From contig NZ_PZJW01000006.1 in assembly GCF_003206615.1 (NCBI RefSeq), positions 248,001 through 312,000 of the forward strand: DNA of 64,000 nucleotides. The letters run 5' to 3'. This stretch comes from Salinicola acroporae (lineage in GTDB: Bacteria > Pseudomonadota > Gammaproteobacteria > Pseudomonadales > Halomonadaceae). Positions 34,587-43,513 of this stretch are shown in pieces. The notes beneath the pieces were generated by a model. That model saw only the letters and a program-made list of their open reading frames with translations. It was not told the origin of the DNA and searched no databases. Made by a program: the position numbers and the translations under genes. How positions within the stretch are numbered: the first letter of the stretch is position 1; each line of letters opens with the position of its first letter.

Positions 34587-35744
34587 AGCGGGTGTGATCA
34601 GCTTGACGAGCTGCTGGTACCAGTGGCTGAAGTCCTTTGCGGAGAGCGGACGGGCCAGCCAGAAACCCTGTCCCAGATCATAGCCGGCGGCCCTGAGCAG
34701 CGCGTGCTGCTCTGGGGTTTCGATCCCTTCCGCCACCACGGCCATGTCGAGCCGATGTCCCAGGTCGAGGATGGAGAGCGCGATCGCTTCGGCCCGTTTG
34801 TCCTGTTCGATACGAGAGATGAAACTACGGTCGACCTTCAACTCATCGAACGTGAGCCGATGGAGTTGCATCAAAGAAGAGTAGCCGGTGCCGAAGTCGT
34901 CGAGTGACAAGCGGCAGCCCCGCTGACGCAGCCCGGCGAGAATATGTCTGGCATAGCCCAGACACCCCAGCGTGGTGGACTCCGTGACCTCCAGGATGAG
35001 ATCGCGGGGCGCGATGTCGTATTGATCGATCAAGCTATCGAAATCCTCGAACAAATCGGCAGACTTGATCCACGCTGCTGGCACATTGACCGAGAGACTG
35101 AGATCCCAGCCCGCTCGCCGCCAGCGTTGCAACTGACGGCAGGCGAGACCGAGCACTTGCCAGGTCAGTTCGACGATCATCTCGTGGCGTTCTGCTAGAG
35201 GGATGATGACATCGGGCGATAGGACGCCACGACTCGGCTCCTGCCAGCGCACGAGGGCTTCAGCGCCGACCACGCGGTTGAGACCCAGATCGAACTTCGG
35301 TTGTAAGACCAGAAACAGTTCTCTTTGAGCCAATCCACGTGCCAGATCCTCCGCGGTGGGGGCATGGGGTTTGCCGGTGGCCGGTATCAACCAGCGATCC
35401 AGCTCCGCAACGAGTTTCGACTTATGCAGAAAACCGAGCATGTCGAGACTGTGCTGATTGCCGTAGCGAATGATGCGATCGGCGACGTCATGGCTGCACC
35501 CGCTGATAACGAGAATACTGGCATCGATCTTCAGGTCGAAGAGATACTCCAGAATATCGAGCCCGGTAAATTCGCCCAGGGAGAAGTCCAACAGTATCAA
35601 ATCGACATTCAGTCTATGAGGGCATCTTGCCAGCTCTTCGAGGCCCTCGGCGGTGTCTACGCGATAGCCCCGCTGACTCAGCAGGTGTTCACAAAGATAG
35701 CGAATGTCTGCGTCGTCATCGACGACCAAGGCAAGTTTGCTCAT
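34581..35744 (-). CDS. Response regulator with EAL domain (c-di-GMP phosphodiesterase)
   Basis: A 387-residue cytoplasmic protein. An N-terminal receiver (VVDDDADIRYLCEH, phosphoacceptor Asp53 in LLDFSLGEFTG) is followed by an EAL domain. The catalytic set looks complete: EALVRW, ILEVTES, LDDFGTGYSS, ELKVDRSFI, VVAEGIET and QGFWLARPL. It should hydrolyse c-di-GMP to pGpG under control of phosphorylation. The convergent hybrid kinase with its HPt domain is a natural phosphodonor candidate. Lower c-di-GMP usually reduces exopolysaccharide output, which is relevant next to two polysaccharide loci, but no direct link is visible. Confidence 0.93.
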   Translation of the reverse strand: MSKLALVVDDDADIRYLCEHLLSQRGYRVDTAEGLEELARCPHRLNVDLILLDFSLGEFTGLDILEYLFDLKIDASILVISGCSHDVADRIIRYGNQHSLDMLGFLHKSKLVAELDRWLIPATGKPHAPTAEDLARGLAQRELFLVLQPKFDLGLNRVVGAEALVRWQEPSRGVLSPDVIIPLAERHEMIVELTWQVLGLACRQLQRWRRAGWDLSLSVNVPAAWIKSADLFEDFDSLIDQYDIAPRDLILEVTESTTLGCLGYARHILAGLRQRGCRLSLDDFGTGYSSLMQLHRLTFDELKVDRSFISRIEQDKRAEAIALSILDLGHRLDMAVVAEGIETPEQHALLRAAGYDLGQGFWLARPLSAKDFSHWYQQLVKLITPAL

Positions 35745-35816
35745 GATGGAGGTCTCTTGGCCGAGCTGTGGCAGGCATCAAGAGATAAGGATGCCTGCCG
35801 GTTGCGATATCAGATA

Positions 35817-37499
35817 TCAGAAGGCGGCCCATTCGTCGTTTGCCCTGGCGGGGCTTTTTGTCACCCGCGCTGTGACCCGCTCCGGGGCGATGGCCGTCGC
35901 CGGTGGGTGCCGAGACTCCGGTGTGGCGGCTTCATCTGTTGTGTCACTCAATTTGAAACTCGACAGCAGTTCGTCCAGCCGCAGTACCTGATCGCGCATC
36001 TCTGCCGCCGCCGCGCGCGACTGCTCGACCATCGAGGCGTTGTGCTGGGTCATGCTGTCGAGGTCGGATACGGCCGTGTTGACCTGGCCAATGCCGATAC
36101 TCTGCTCCTTGGTGCCAGCACTGATCTCGTTGATCACATCATTGACATGCTGGACGCTCTTGACGATGTCCTGCATCGCGCTTCCCGCCTGATCCACCAG
36201 CTCCGCACCGCTGCGCGCGTGGGCGACGGAGGTGTCGATCAGCGTGCGGATTTCGTTGGAGGCTTCGCTGGAGCGACTTGCCAGAACCCTGACTTCCTGA
36301 GCGACGACGGCAAAGCCACGACCGTGCTCACCTGCGCGTGCGGCTTCCACTGACGCGTTTAGCGCGAGGATGTTGGTCTGGAAGGCGATGCTGTCGATCA
36401 TCGCGATGATCTCGCTGATCCGGTTCGATGAATCCCGTATGTCGCCCATGGTGGCGATCACCGCTTGCATCGTGTTCTGACCGGCCCTGGCGTTGTCGAC
36501 GGTGTCCTGGGTCAATCGAGAGGCTTGCTGGGCCGAATCCGCGGTGTTCTTGACCGTGGCGGAGATCTGCTCCATCGAGGCTGATGTCTGCTGCAGATTG
36601 GACGCTGCCTGCTCGGTCTTGGCAGCCAGGTTGGTGCTGCCATTGGCAATTTCATCGGCGGCGACATTGACCGACTCGGTGCTGCTTCTGACCTCCTGGA
36701 GGACACCATCGATACGGGCGATGAAGTCATCGACGCAGTTGGCGAGATCGCCGATTTCATCCTTTCTTTCACTGGCAATACGCGCGGTGAGGTCGCCATC
36801 GCCTTCGGAAATTTCGCGAACCCGCGCTGTGATCTTGCGCAACGCCTTGGACATCAGTACCGGCCCCGCAAAGGCCAGCGAGACGGCGCCTGCCAGAATG
36901 ACAAGACTGAATATCATCACGAAGATGCCTTGGGCGTCAGCCCAACCCAGCACTTCATCTTCGACGGCGTGGACCTTCTTGAGTGTGGCGCCCTCCGCCA
37001 CGTCGAGAATCTCTCTCATGGCATCCAGTGCCACGATAGAAGCGTTGTCCGCCTGACCTCTTGCAGCCTCTACGTCATTTCCCCCGTGCAGCTTGAACGT
37101 TTCCGCGGATGCCGTTTTCCAGGTCTGATAGCGCTCACTGAAATCCTGTGTCAACTGGACGACGTCCGGATAGTTATGCATCAGCTTCTGGAAAGCGAGC
37201 ATTCTGTCCTCGACCTGTTGGGCGTTCTCTCGATAAGAAGCCTCAAGTTCTTCCGCGCGAGGCGAGCTGGGTGACACCAAGAGATAGGCCAGTTCCGCTG
37301 CCCTTGCCTGATAGATGTCCCTGTCGGCATTGAGTATGGTATTCGTCGCCCCGTTGAAGGTATCGCTGAACTCCATGAGGCGGGATTTCAGCGCTTCGAT
37401 GAGACGATAATCCGCGGCACCGAGGATGATCAGTGCGATAGGCACCATCAAGAAAGCCAGCGTATATTTCACTCGGATCTGGTGTAGTTTTTCCAACAT
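35817..37499 (-). CDS. Methyl-accepting chemotaxis protein
   Basis: A 560-residue receptor with TM1 (YTLAFLMVPIALIILGAADY), a periplasmic four-helix-type sensor region of about 150 residues, and TM2 (FVMIFSLVILAGAVSLAFAG). A HAMP domain follows (ALRKITARVREISEGDGDL), then a signalling domain with the tip IDSIAFQTNILALNASVEAA and RAGEHGRGFAVVAQEVR. The C-terminus ends NDEWAAF rather than an NWETF pentapeptide. No other chemotaxis gene is nearby, so this is an orphan receptor; the ligand is unknown. Confidence 0.93.
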   Translation of the reverse strand: MLEKLHQIRVKYTLAFLMVPIALIILGAADYRLIEALKSRLMEFSDTFNGATNTILNADRDIYQARAAELAYLLVSPSSPRAEELEASYRENAQQVEDRMLAFQKLMHNYPDVVQLTQDFSERYQTWKTASAETFKLHGGNDVEAARGQADNASIVALDAMREILDVAEGATLKKVHAVEDEVLGWADAQGIFVMIFSLVILAGAVSLAFAGPVLMSKALRKITARVREISEGDGDLTARIASERKDEIGDLANCVDDFIARIDGVLQEVRSSTESVNVAADEIANGSTNLAAKTEQAASNLQQTSASMEQISATVKNTADSAQQASRLTQDTVDNARAGQNTMQAVIATMGDIRDSSNRISEIIAMIDSIAFQTNILALNASVEAARAGEHGRGFAVVAQEVRVLASRSSEASNEIRTLIDTSVAHARSGAELVDQAGSAMQDIVKSVQHVNDVINEISAGTKEQSIGIGQVNTAVSDLDSMTQHNASMVEQSRAAAAEMRDQVLRLDELLSSFKLSDTTDEAATPESRHPPATAIAPERVTARVTKSPARANDEWAAF

Positions 37500-37714
37500 G
37501 GCGTAGGCCCCCTGCGTGGATAATAAGCAGGAAGGTAAGGCCCGTTTCCATCGTTAGTCGACTAGCTTTCTCCAATGTTTACACTTGTTAACAAAGTGTT
37601 CGTTGGATCTTCTCTCAGGCGTGAGAACAGGCGATCGTTGTCGGAAATTCTGCACGGGGCAATTGGTCTGCCAGGGGGCCGATGGGGCGAGCGCAGTCCG
37701 CTGATATCTAGTGT

Positions 37715-38239
37715 CTAGCGCACAACGGCGTGCCCCTCATGGCCCAGCAGCCAGCACTTGCGCTCGAGCCCGCCAGCGTAACCGGTGAGGCGGCCGTTGG
37801 CGCCGATCACCCGATGACAAGGCACCACGATCGCCAAGGGATTGCGGCCATTGGCCGCCCCCACCGCGCGGGTGGCGGTAGGGCGGCCGATGGCTTCAGC
37901 TTGTTCGGCATAGGAGCGGGTCTCGCCGAAGGCGATCGTGGTCAGCGCCAGCCATACCCGGCGCTGGAACTCGGTGCCGGCGGGCGCCAGTGGTAGTTCG
38001 AAGTGGGTGAGCTCGCCTGCGAAATAGGCACCAAGCTGCTGCGCACAGCGGCGGGTCAGGGCGCTCGGCCGGGCATCGCTGCTGGCGCTGGTGACGAAGC
38101 CGATCCAGGTTAGACCGGCCTCGCTGGCGCGGATCTCGATCTCGCCCAGCGGCACGCCGGCGGGCGGGGTGTAGCGCTGGCACGCCTCGGTGCGGCCGGC
38201 GAGCGGGCAGGGCGCGAAGAAAGAAAGCGGAGCGTTCAT
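37715..38239 (-). CDS. ogt: Methylated-DNA-protein-cysteine methyltransferase
   Basis: A 174-residue suicide repair enzyme that removes methyl from O6-methylguanine. The C-terminal domain has FQRRVWLALTTIAFGETRSY, RAVGAANGRNPLAIVVPCHRV with the acceptor cysteine in PCHR, and GYAGGLERK. The ATG at 38239 overlaps the stop of the Ada-AlkA gene (ATGA), so both are made from one message. Confidence 0.93.
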   Translation of the reverse strand: MNAPLSFFAPCPLAGRTEACQRYTPPAGVPLGEIEIRASEAGLTWIGFVTSASSDARPSALTRRCAQQLGAYFAGELTHFELPLAPAGTEFQRRVWLALTTIAFGETRSYAEQAEAIGRPTATRAVGAANGRNPLAIVVPCHRVIGANGRLTGYAGGLERKCWLLGHEGHAVVR

Positions 38240-39600
38240 ATCACCGTGTCCCATAGTTGCAGGGTGAGGTAGCTGCGCCAGGGCGCGGCACGGGCGGGGT
38301 CGAGTGGTTGCGGCTGACGCGCCAGCGCACGGCGCAGGCCGACATCGCCGTCCAGCCAGATGTCGGGGTCGCCGTTCCCACGCATGGCGACGACGTTGGC
38401 CGTCCATGGGCCGATGCCCTTGAGCGAGAGCCACTGCCGTGGGTCGTCGCCGATGTCCCCCCGGTCATGGGCGTTCGCCAGCCGCCGGACGGTTTCCCGG
38501 CGGCTGGCGGGCAGCTTCAGGAAAGCCAGATCGCTGACGGCGATGGCGTTGGCGGTGGGGAAGCGCCGGCGTCCGCCGGTATCGGCCTCCCCGAGGTGGT
38601 CGACCAGGCTCTGGATCAGGCGATTGGCGGCGGCGATCGAGATCTGCTGGCCGAGCACGGCACGGATGCCGGCTTCGAAGACGCTCCAGGATCCCGGCAG
38701 GCGCAGCCCTTCGGTCAGCGGTAGATCCGGTAGATGCCGCTGCAGGTGGGCTTCGATGGTGGCGGTGTCGGCATCCAGGTCCAGCATCCGCCGGATCTGA
38801 CCCACGATGGCACTGAGGTCGCCGAGCTCGCTCAGGACCAGCGTGACCACGAACTGGTGTCGCTCGGGGTCGTGCCTGGCCTCGAAGTAGCCGGTGGTCT
38901 CCCCCTGTCTCAGGGTCCGCCCCAATGAATGTTCGTCGACCCACTCCAGGCCGTCGATGACGTGAAGCGCATAGAAATGGCGCAGGCGTTCCCACTGGTA
39001 GGGCGGGCGATAGGCGAGCTTGACGGTCAGGGCAGCGTTGTTGCGTTTGCGCCGTCGGATATCGCTGGGTGCCAGCGCCATCTGTCGTTTGAAGGCATCG
39101 TTGAAACGCCGAAGACTGGAGAAACCGCTGGCGTGGGCGACGTCGATCACCGGCAGTGTCGTCTCATGCAGCAGTTTCTTGGCGAACAGGCACTGGCGGT
39201 AGATTGCGTACGCCTTGGGCGATACCCCGAACCTGCGCTGGAACAGTTGGCGCAGATAGCGCTCGCCGATACCCAACCTGTCGCAAAGCGCCGTGATATT
39301 GCCCTGTTGCAGCGCGCCGGCATCGATCAGGCGAATGGCCCGCGCCAGCGTGGTCTGGGGACCCTGCCAGGCGGGAGAGTCCGGTGCGCTGTCCGGACGG
39401 CAGCGCAGGCAGGGGCGAAAACCGGCGCGGGTAGCGGCGACCGCCGACTCGAAATAGCGAACATGGCGCTCCTGCGGGAGCGTCGCCGGGCAGATCGGGC
39501 GGCAGAAGATCCCGGTGGTTTCCACGGCAATGAAGAAGCGACCGTCGAAGCGGGCGTCCCGGGCCAGTCGGGCACTGCGGCATTGCTGAGGGTCGAGCAT
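38236..39600 (-). CDS. Ada metal-binding/AraC regulator fused to AlkA DNA-3-methyladenine glycosylase
   Basis: A 454-residue fusion. The N-terminal Ada-type zinc domain has Cys33, Cys37, Cys64 and Cys67; in Ada the first of these accepts methyl from DNA phosphotriesters and switches on transcription. An AraC HTH follows (ALCDRLGIGERYLRQLFQ, VIDVAHASGFSSLRRFNDAF). Then come the AlkA N-terminal domain and an HhH-GPD glycosylase (VLGQQISIAAANRLI, LKGIGPWTANVVAMR with Asp in DIWLDGD). It lacks the methyltransferase domain, which is encoded by the overlapping ogt. It probably senses alkylation damage, regulates the response, and excises 3-methyladenine. Confidence 0.93.
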   Translation of the reverse strand: MLDPQQCRSARLARDARFDGRFFIAVETTGIFCRPICPATLPQERHVRYFESAVAATRAGFRPCLRCRPDSAPDSPAWQGPQTTLARAIRLIDAGALQQGNITALCDRLGIGERYLRQLFQRRFGVSPKAYAIYRQCLFAKKLLHETTLPVIDVAHASGFSSLRRFNDAFKRQMALAPSDIRRRKRNNAALTVKLAYRPPYQWERLRHFYALHVIDGLEWVDEHSLGRTLRQGETTGYFEARHDPERHQFVVTLVLSELGDLSAIVGQIRRMLDLDADTATIEAHLQRHLPDLPLTEGLRLPGSWSVFEAGIRAVLGQQISIAAANRLIQSLVDHLGEADTGGRRRFPTANAIAVSDLAFLKLPASRRETVRRLANAHDRGDIGDDPRQWLSLKGIGPWTANVVAMRGNGDPDIWLDGDVGLRRALARQPQPLDPARAAPWRSYLTLQLWDTVI

Positions 39601-39719
39601 GGGGGCGTGTCCTGATCATCGTCTCGGCCTCATTGTAGCGGGACGAGTCGGCGGGGCCGGCCGGATCCGGCACTCAATGATTGCCACGGCGAGGATATCG
39701 GATCGTCGAGTCGAGGCAA

Positions 39720-39744
39720 GAACGGCGCCTGCGAGGCGCCGTTC
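39720..39744 (-). terminator. Stem-loop ending the gfcABCD-like operon
   Basis: GAACGGCGCC (39720-39729) pairs perfectly with GGCGCCGTTC (39735-39744) around TGCGA, 30 bases after the gfcD stop. On the minus strand it continues CTTGCCTC; the T-tract is weak, so termination may be partial. Confidence 0.6.
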
Positions 39745-39774
39745 GAGAGCGAGGCTGGCAGATCGCGCGCGTCG

Positions 39775-41916
39775 CTATTCCCAGAGCCTGTCGTAGTCAT
39801 TCCAGTAGTGACCCATGTCGCGATCCTGGGTCAGGCCATACAGCGTGTAGCGGCGGGAGAGACGAGCGCCGCCATCGCGGGTCAGCGGCTGCCAGGCGAT
39901 GGTCGTGCTGCTGCGGCTCGATTCCGAGAAGAAGACATCGAGCGGGATCGAGACGTAGAGCCCCTTGTCGAAACTGCCCTCGCCGTAGTCGTCGCCGGCG
40001 TCTGTCAGTGTCGCCCAGGCGCCGATCCGCACCCCGGAATCGAACTGGCGGGAGAGATCGAACGTCGCACCGAGGTCCTTGGCCAGATAGCGACCCACGC
40101 TGACCTGAGCGAGAACGTCCTCGATTCCGGTCTCGATATAGGCGGTCGCGTGGCCGGTCCAGGTGTCGTAGTCGCGCATGTCGAAGCGCTGGTCGAAATC
40201 CCGCTGCTTGACCCAGTTGAGGTCGACGCCGAACGCTACCGGACTGTTGAACGGGCGATAGAGCACTTCGCCACCGGCGCCGGCATACATCATCTCGAGC
40301 AGACCGCCGTAGGCCATGCCGTACCAGTCCTGGCCGAATCGCAGGGTGCGGGTGTACTGCAGGTTGTAGATACCGAGACTGGTTTCATCCAGATAGCGGT
40401 TGATGTTGGTGCGAACGCGAGGCAGCCTCGAATTGGCGACATAGTCGAAGTCATCGAAATTGTCCGCCAGGTTCAGGGCGGCGCGGCCGCTGAACCAGCC
40501 GTTGGGGTCGGTGCGGTATTCGGCGTCGAGCTTGGCATAGACCTGATAGAGGTAGCCGTCGGGGCCTCCCAAGTTCTGATTCAAGCCCGGTGACAGGCTC
40601 CAGGTGAACTGATCGAGATTGTTCTGATAGAGCAGCTCGCCAGCGGGAGGGGTGTCGCCGGGTTGCGTCAACGCCGAGGCATACAGACCGTAGTGATACT
40701 GCTGGTCGTAGGACGTGGAACCGGCTGCGTCGAGATAGGCCTGGCGATCATGGACGTCGTCGCGCAGTCCCATGCCGACACTCTGCCAGCGGTAGCGGTA
40801 CGTGCCGATATCTTCCGCGGTATGGTTGTTGAGGATGCGATTGGCGCGGCCTTCGCTTTCCAGCATCGAGCGATATTTGGTCGCCTCGGCCTCGACGATC
40901 AGCTCATCGTCGTCGCGGGTGATACGCCGCACGCGCATCCCGGCATTGGCCTGCAGTTCCGAACTGACGGCTTGCCAGTCCCGCGCGGTCCGCTCCGGTG
41001 CCGCCTGGATCGGCACCGGGCTGGGGTCATCGGTCTTGGGTTGGGCAAGGCCGGCAAGGTTGCCTCGGAAGGTGATGCCGAACATGGCGGTGTCGCCGCG
41101 CTCCCATCCGGCGCTCAACGAGACGTTGTCGTTGAGGCTCAGGCGGGCCCCCAGATTGACCGGAGAGGATTGATCCAGGGTGGTCTCGAACGGTTCGTTC
41201 CGGTAGTCGTTGCCATCGTATTCGAGCTGGAGGGTCAAAGGCTCCCAGCCGGTCTGGTATTCGATACCGCCGAACAGTCCGACGTCGCCGCTGAAGATGT
41301 CGCCGAACTCGAAGTCGCCGGCTTCATCGGGGTTCTCCGTGGAGCGCTCGTCGAAGCGGTCCGAGACTGCCGACAGCGGATTGCCGATGCCGCCGCCATG
41401 GGCCAGATAGCCCCAGCCCAGCCCGAGCGTGAAATCGAAGTCGTACCAGCGCTTGCTGGCGACCAGATACTCGCTGCCGAAGAGGCCGGTACCACCGAAG
41501 TCGCGAAAGCCCAGCGCCACGGCTGGCGTATTGCGGTCCTCCTCGAGCAGCCGGAACTTGAAGTCGATCCCCTTATCCAGATAGGCGCGCCCGGGATCGC
41601 TGGAGGCCGGGTAGTCCTGGTTGGTGATCGCCGTGTAGCGAAAGCCGGCCTCCAGCCAGTCCATGGGCTGAAAGCTGATGTTGTAGCGGAGGTAAGGCGA
41701 CACATGGCTGTGATTGAGGGAGATGTCCCCCAATGGGGCCATGCGTGCCGTTGGCGTCTGCATCAGCCCGATACCGCCGAAATCGGTGCGGGCCTGGCCC
41801 AGGTCCGCTTGCACGATGGGGGCGTGCGCCATCAGCATCGGGAGCGAGACTCCCATGACCGGGGTAAAAAGGCGCAGCTGCGTCCAGCGGCGATCTGCGA
41901 ATATCGTCATGAGCAT
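39775..41916 (-). CDS. gfcD: YjbH/GfcD-family outer-membrane exopolysaccharide protein
   Basis: A 713-residue exported protein with a signal peptide (cleavage near IVQA-D). It opens with DFGGIGLMQTPTARMAPLG, the characteristic YjbH N-terminus, and continues with alternating aromatic beta strands (WLEAGFRYTAITNQDY, FDFTLGLGWGYLAHGGG) to a C-terminal strand region. YjbH/GfcD proteins are predicted outer-membrane beta-barrels needed for group 4 capsule or Yjb polysaccharide. Gene order gfcA-B-C-D on this strand matches E. coli gfc and yjb. It follows gfcC by 3 bases. Confidence 0.9.
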   Translation of the reverse strand: MLMTIFADRRWTQLRLFTPVMGVSLPMLMAHAPIVQADLGQARTDFGGIGLMQTPTARMAPLGDISLNHSHVSPYLRYNISFQPMDWLEAGFRYTAITNQDYPASSDPGRAYLDKGIDFKFRLLEEDRNTPAVALGFRDFGGTGLFGSEYLVASKRWYDFDFTLGLGWGYLAHGGGIGNPLSAVSDRFDERSTENPDEAGDFEFGDIFSGDVGLFGGIEYQTGWEPLTLQLEYDGNDYRNEPFETTLDQSSPVNLGARLSLNDNVSLSAGWERGDTAMFGITFRGNLAGLAQPKTDDPSPVPIQAAPERTARDWQAVSSELQANAGMRVRRITRDDDELIVEAEATKYRSMLESEGRANRILNNHTAEDIGTYRYRWQSVGMGLRDDVHDRQAYLDAAGSTSYDQQYHYGLYASALTQPGDTPPAGELLYQNNLDQFTWSLSPGLNQNLGGPDGYLYQVYAKLDAEYRTDPNGWFSGRAALNLADNFDDFDYVANSRLPRVRTNINRYLDETSLGIYNLQYTRTLRFGQDWYGMAYGGLLEMMYAGAGGEVLYRPFNSPVAFGVDLNWVKQRDFDQRFDMRDYDTWTGHATAYIETGIEDVLAQVSVGRYLAKDLGATFDLSRQFDSGVRIGAWATLTDAGDDYGEGSFDKGLYVSIPLDVFFSESSRSSTTIAWQPLTRDGGARLSRRYTLYGLTQDRDMGHYWNDYDRLWE

Positions 41917-41919
41917 GGC

Positions 41920-42756
41920 TTATTGATAGAGATGGGCTGGATCGAGCGTGATGCATTCGTCGCCGGGCAAGCGTGTGGCCAGAAACTGGGGTAGGGCCAT
42001 ATCGACCCACTGGGCGCCGACGGAATCCAGGGGCAGGGCGACCACCACGCGGGTGCCCGGAACCAGTGGGGCCCGCTGGTGATTCCAGGCGGCGATGCCC
42101 AAGCGATGGATTTCGCCCTGAGGGCTCACCAGTTGCAGTGTATCGGCACCGGTATAGGCGTCCCCGTCGAGTCGGGCGAGCAGCGTATCGGTGGTCATGC
42201 CCGGCTCCCATGCCAGTCTGGTAACGCCCAGGGGCGTCCAGGCCTCGATCCAGTCGGGGGTCTGGCACCAGCCCAGTGCATCGACATCCTCGAGTTGGGG
42301 AACCTGACGCAGATGCGCCATCAGCCAGGTCGGATCGACGCGCCCCGGTATCCGACTCTTGTCCAGTTTGCCGATCGCCTCCCGCCACGCCTCCAAGCCG
42401 TTATCGACCCGTGGCGCCGCCAGTAGCCGGGCCTGCATCGCAAGCCCCTCCAGCTCGGCGTCGAGGCGGCGTTGGCGCTGCCGGTCCTCGGCCGTTGCGT
42501 CATCTCGAGCCACGAAGGCACGCGACCAGTTGACCGTGGTCTCCCGTTCCACGGTCAACCAGGCATCGAGCAGCGAAGGGGAAGGCGACGGCGGTCGACG
42601 TCCCTCGATATCGATGGTGACGGTCGAGGTCGGTGCGCTGTCGTCCTGGGCTCCGGCGGTGCCGGCCAGGCCGAGACCGCACAGTACGATGGCGATCCAG
42701 TGACAGGTACTACGCCATGGCTGGCGCCGATGATACGGGAAACGGGGGGTCACCAT
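41920..42756 (-). CDS. gfcC: GfcC/YjbG-family capsule biosynthesis protein
   Basis: A 278-residue periplasmic protein with a signal peptide (HWIAIVLCGLGLAGTAGA). The body has the GfcC arrangement: SLLDAWLTVERETTVNWSRA, a helical region (DRQRQRRLDAELEGLAMQAR), and beta-grasp-like sections resembling the soluble-ligand-binding domains of Wza (TLQLVSPQGEIHRLG, LVPGTRVVVALP). The ATG at 42756 is chosen because the signal peptide begins there; an extension to 42951 would overlap gfcB. The structure of E. coli GfcC suggests interaction with the export channel; that role is carried over by homology. Confidence 0.86.
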   Translation of the reverse strand: MVTPRFPYHRRQPWRSTCHWIAIVLCGLGLAGTAGAQDDSAPTSTVTIDIEGRRPPSPSPSLLDAWLTVERETTVNWSRAFVARDDATAEDRQRQRRLDAELEGLAMQARLLAAPRVDNGLEAWREAIGKLDKSRIPGRVDPTWLMAHLRQVPQLEDVDALGWCQTPDWIEAWTPLGVTRLAWEPGMTTDTLLARLDGDAYTGADTLQLVSPQGEIHRLGIAAWNHQRAPLVPGTRVVVALPLDSVGAQWVDMALPQFLATRLPGDECITLDPAHLYQ

Positions 42757-42829
42757 GTGTCGATCTCGTCCTTGCTGCACTTCACGAAAATCCCTGTATC
42801 GCTCTCGCCGCAGGGCGACGGTGTCAGGG

Positions 42830-43513
42830 TCACCAAGGGCGGGCGACCTGCCAGTCGAATACCGGCGCCCCGGGCCACGGTTGGGTTTCGACAGCCCACA
42901 GGCGACCATCTTCCGGCGCTCGCCAAAGTGTGCCGTGAGTGACGTTGCCATCCTGCCAGTTCACGGTTTCATGGCAGACCTGCAACGCTCGAGACATGAG
43001 CGGCAGTTCGATTCGGGAAGGTGTCGCGTCACACTCGAGCAGGGCTGTCGCCTGGCCGTGGTGCAGTTCGCCATCCGCCGTCTGCCACTCCCGCGTGAGA
43101 CGATAGGCGATCGATGAGGAGATCCCTCTCCAAGGGCTTTCGCCGACAATCTCGCCTTTCGCGTCGATGAGTCGGGTGTCGATCAAGTTCTGCTCGAGAC
43201 CGGCGCTACTGTGCAGGTAGCCATCCTTCAGGGCGACGGTGGCCGAGTCGCGGAACTGCCAGTAGGTCATGTCTCCAACCTGACTCGCCAGGATCACCAG
43301 TCCGCCATGCCCCCCGACGTGAAAGTCGAGCGACGCGTAGGAAGTGGCGGCGGCTTGGTCGGACACGCCCCCGGTGGCGGATCCCGGGACCAGGCCATCA
43401 AGGGAGCGCCCACTGCCCAGGGAGCAGCCTGAGAGGATGAGGCTGGCCATGGCGAGACAAAAGAAGACCGCCCGAGGGCGGTCTTCCAGGCGGTAATGAC
43501 GTGCTGCTGTCAT
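42830..43513 (-). CDS. gfcB: GfcB/YjbF-family lipoprotein
   Basis: A 227-residue outer-membrane lipoprotein; the lipobox is LSGC at Cys31 after AVFFCLAMASLI. The body matches YjbF (YWQFRDSATVALKDGYLHSS, GLEQNLIDTRLID). The ATG at 43513 makes a TAATG overlap with the gfcA stop and gives a charged n-region (RLEDRPR), so it is preferred. The alternative ATG at 43450 leaves almost no n-region. With the upstream start, a terminator-like hairpin lies within codons 10-17, which is unusual. Confidence 0.85.
   Translation of the reverse strand: MTAARHYRLEDRPRAVFFCLAMASLILSGCSLGSGRSLDGLVPGSATGGVSDQAAATSYASLDFHVGGHGGLVILASQVGDMTYWQFRDSATVALKDGYLHSSAGLEQNLIDTRLIDAKGEIVGESPWRGISSSIAYRLTREWQTADGELHHGQATALLECDATPSRIELPLMSRALQVCHETVNWQDGNVTHGTLWRAPEDGRLWAVETQPWPGAPVFDWQVARPW
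43463..43486 (-). terminator. Terminator-like hairpin at the gfcA-gfcB junction (possible attenuator)
   Basis: GAAGACCGCCC and GGGCGGTCTTC form a perfect stem with a tight loop. On the minus strand it runs straight into TTTTGTC. It lies 27 bases past the gfcA stop and inside the proposed start of gfcB. It could terminate most gfcA transcripts, leaving gfcBCD to read-through or antitermination. Confidence 0.65.

Noticed and set aside
37581-37599. Dyad ACACTT-GTTAACA-AAGTGT upstream of the chemoreceptor gene
   Set aside because: Could be an operator, but there is no local regulator or known consensus to tie it to, so it is not called.
40663-41994. 443-codon plus-strand frame over gfcD
   Set aside because: Antisense shadow; the minus-strand YjbH-type protein has clear family features and signal peptide.
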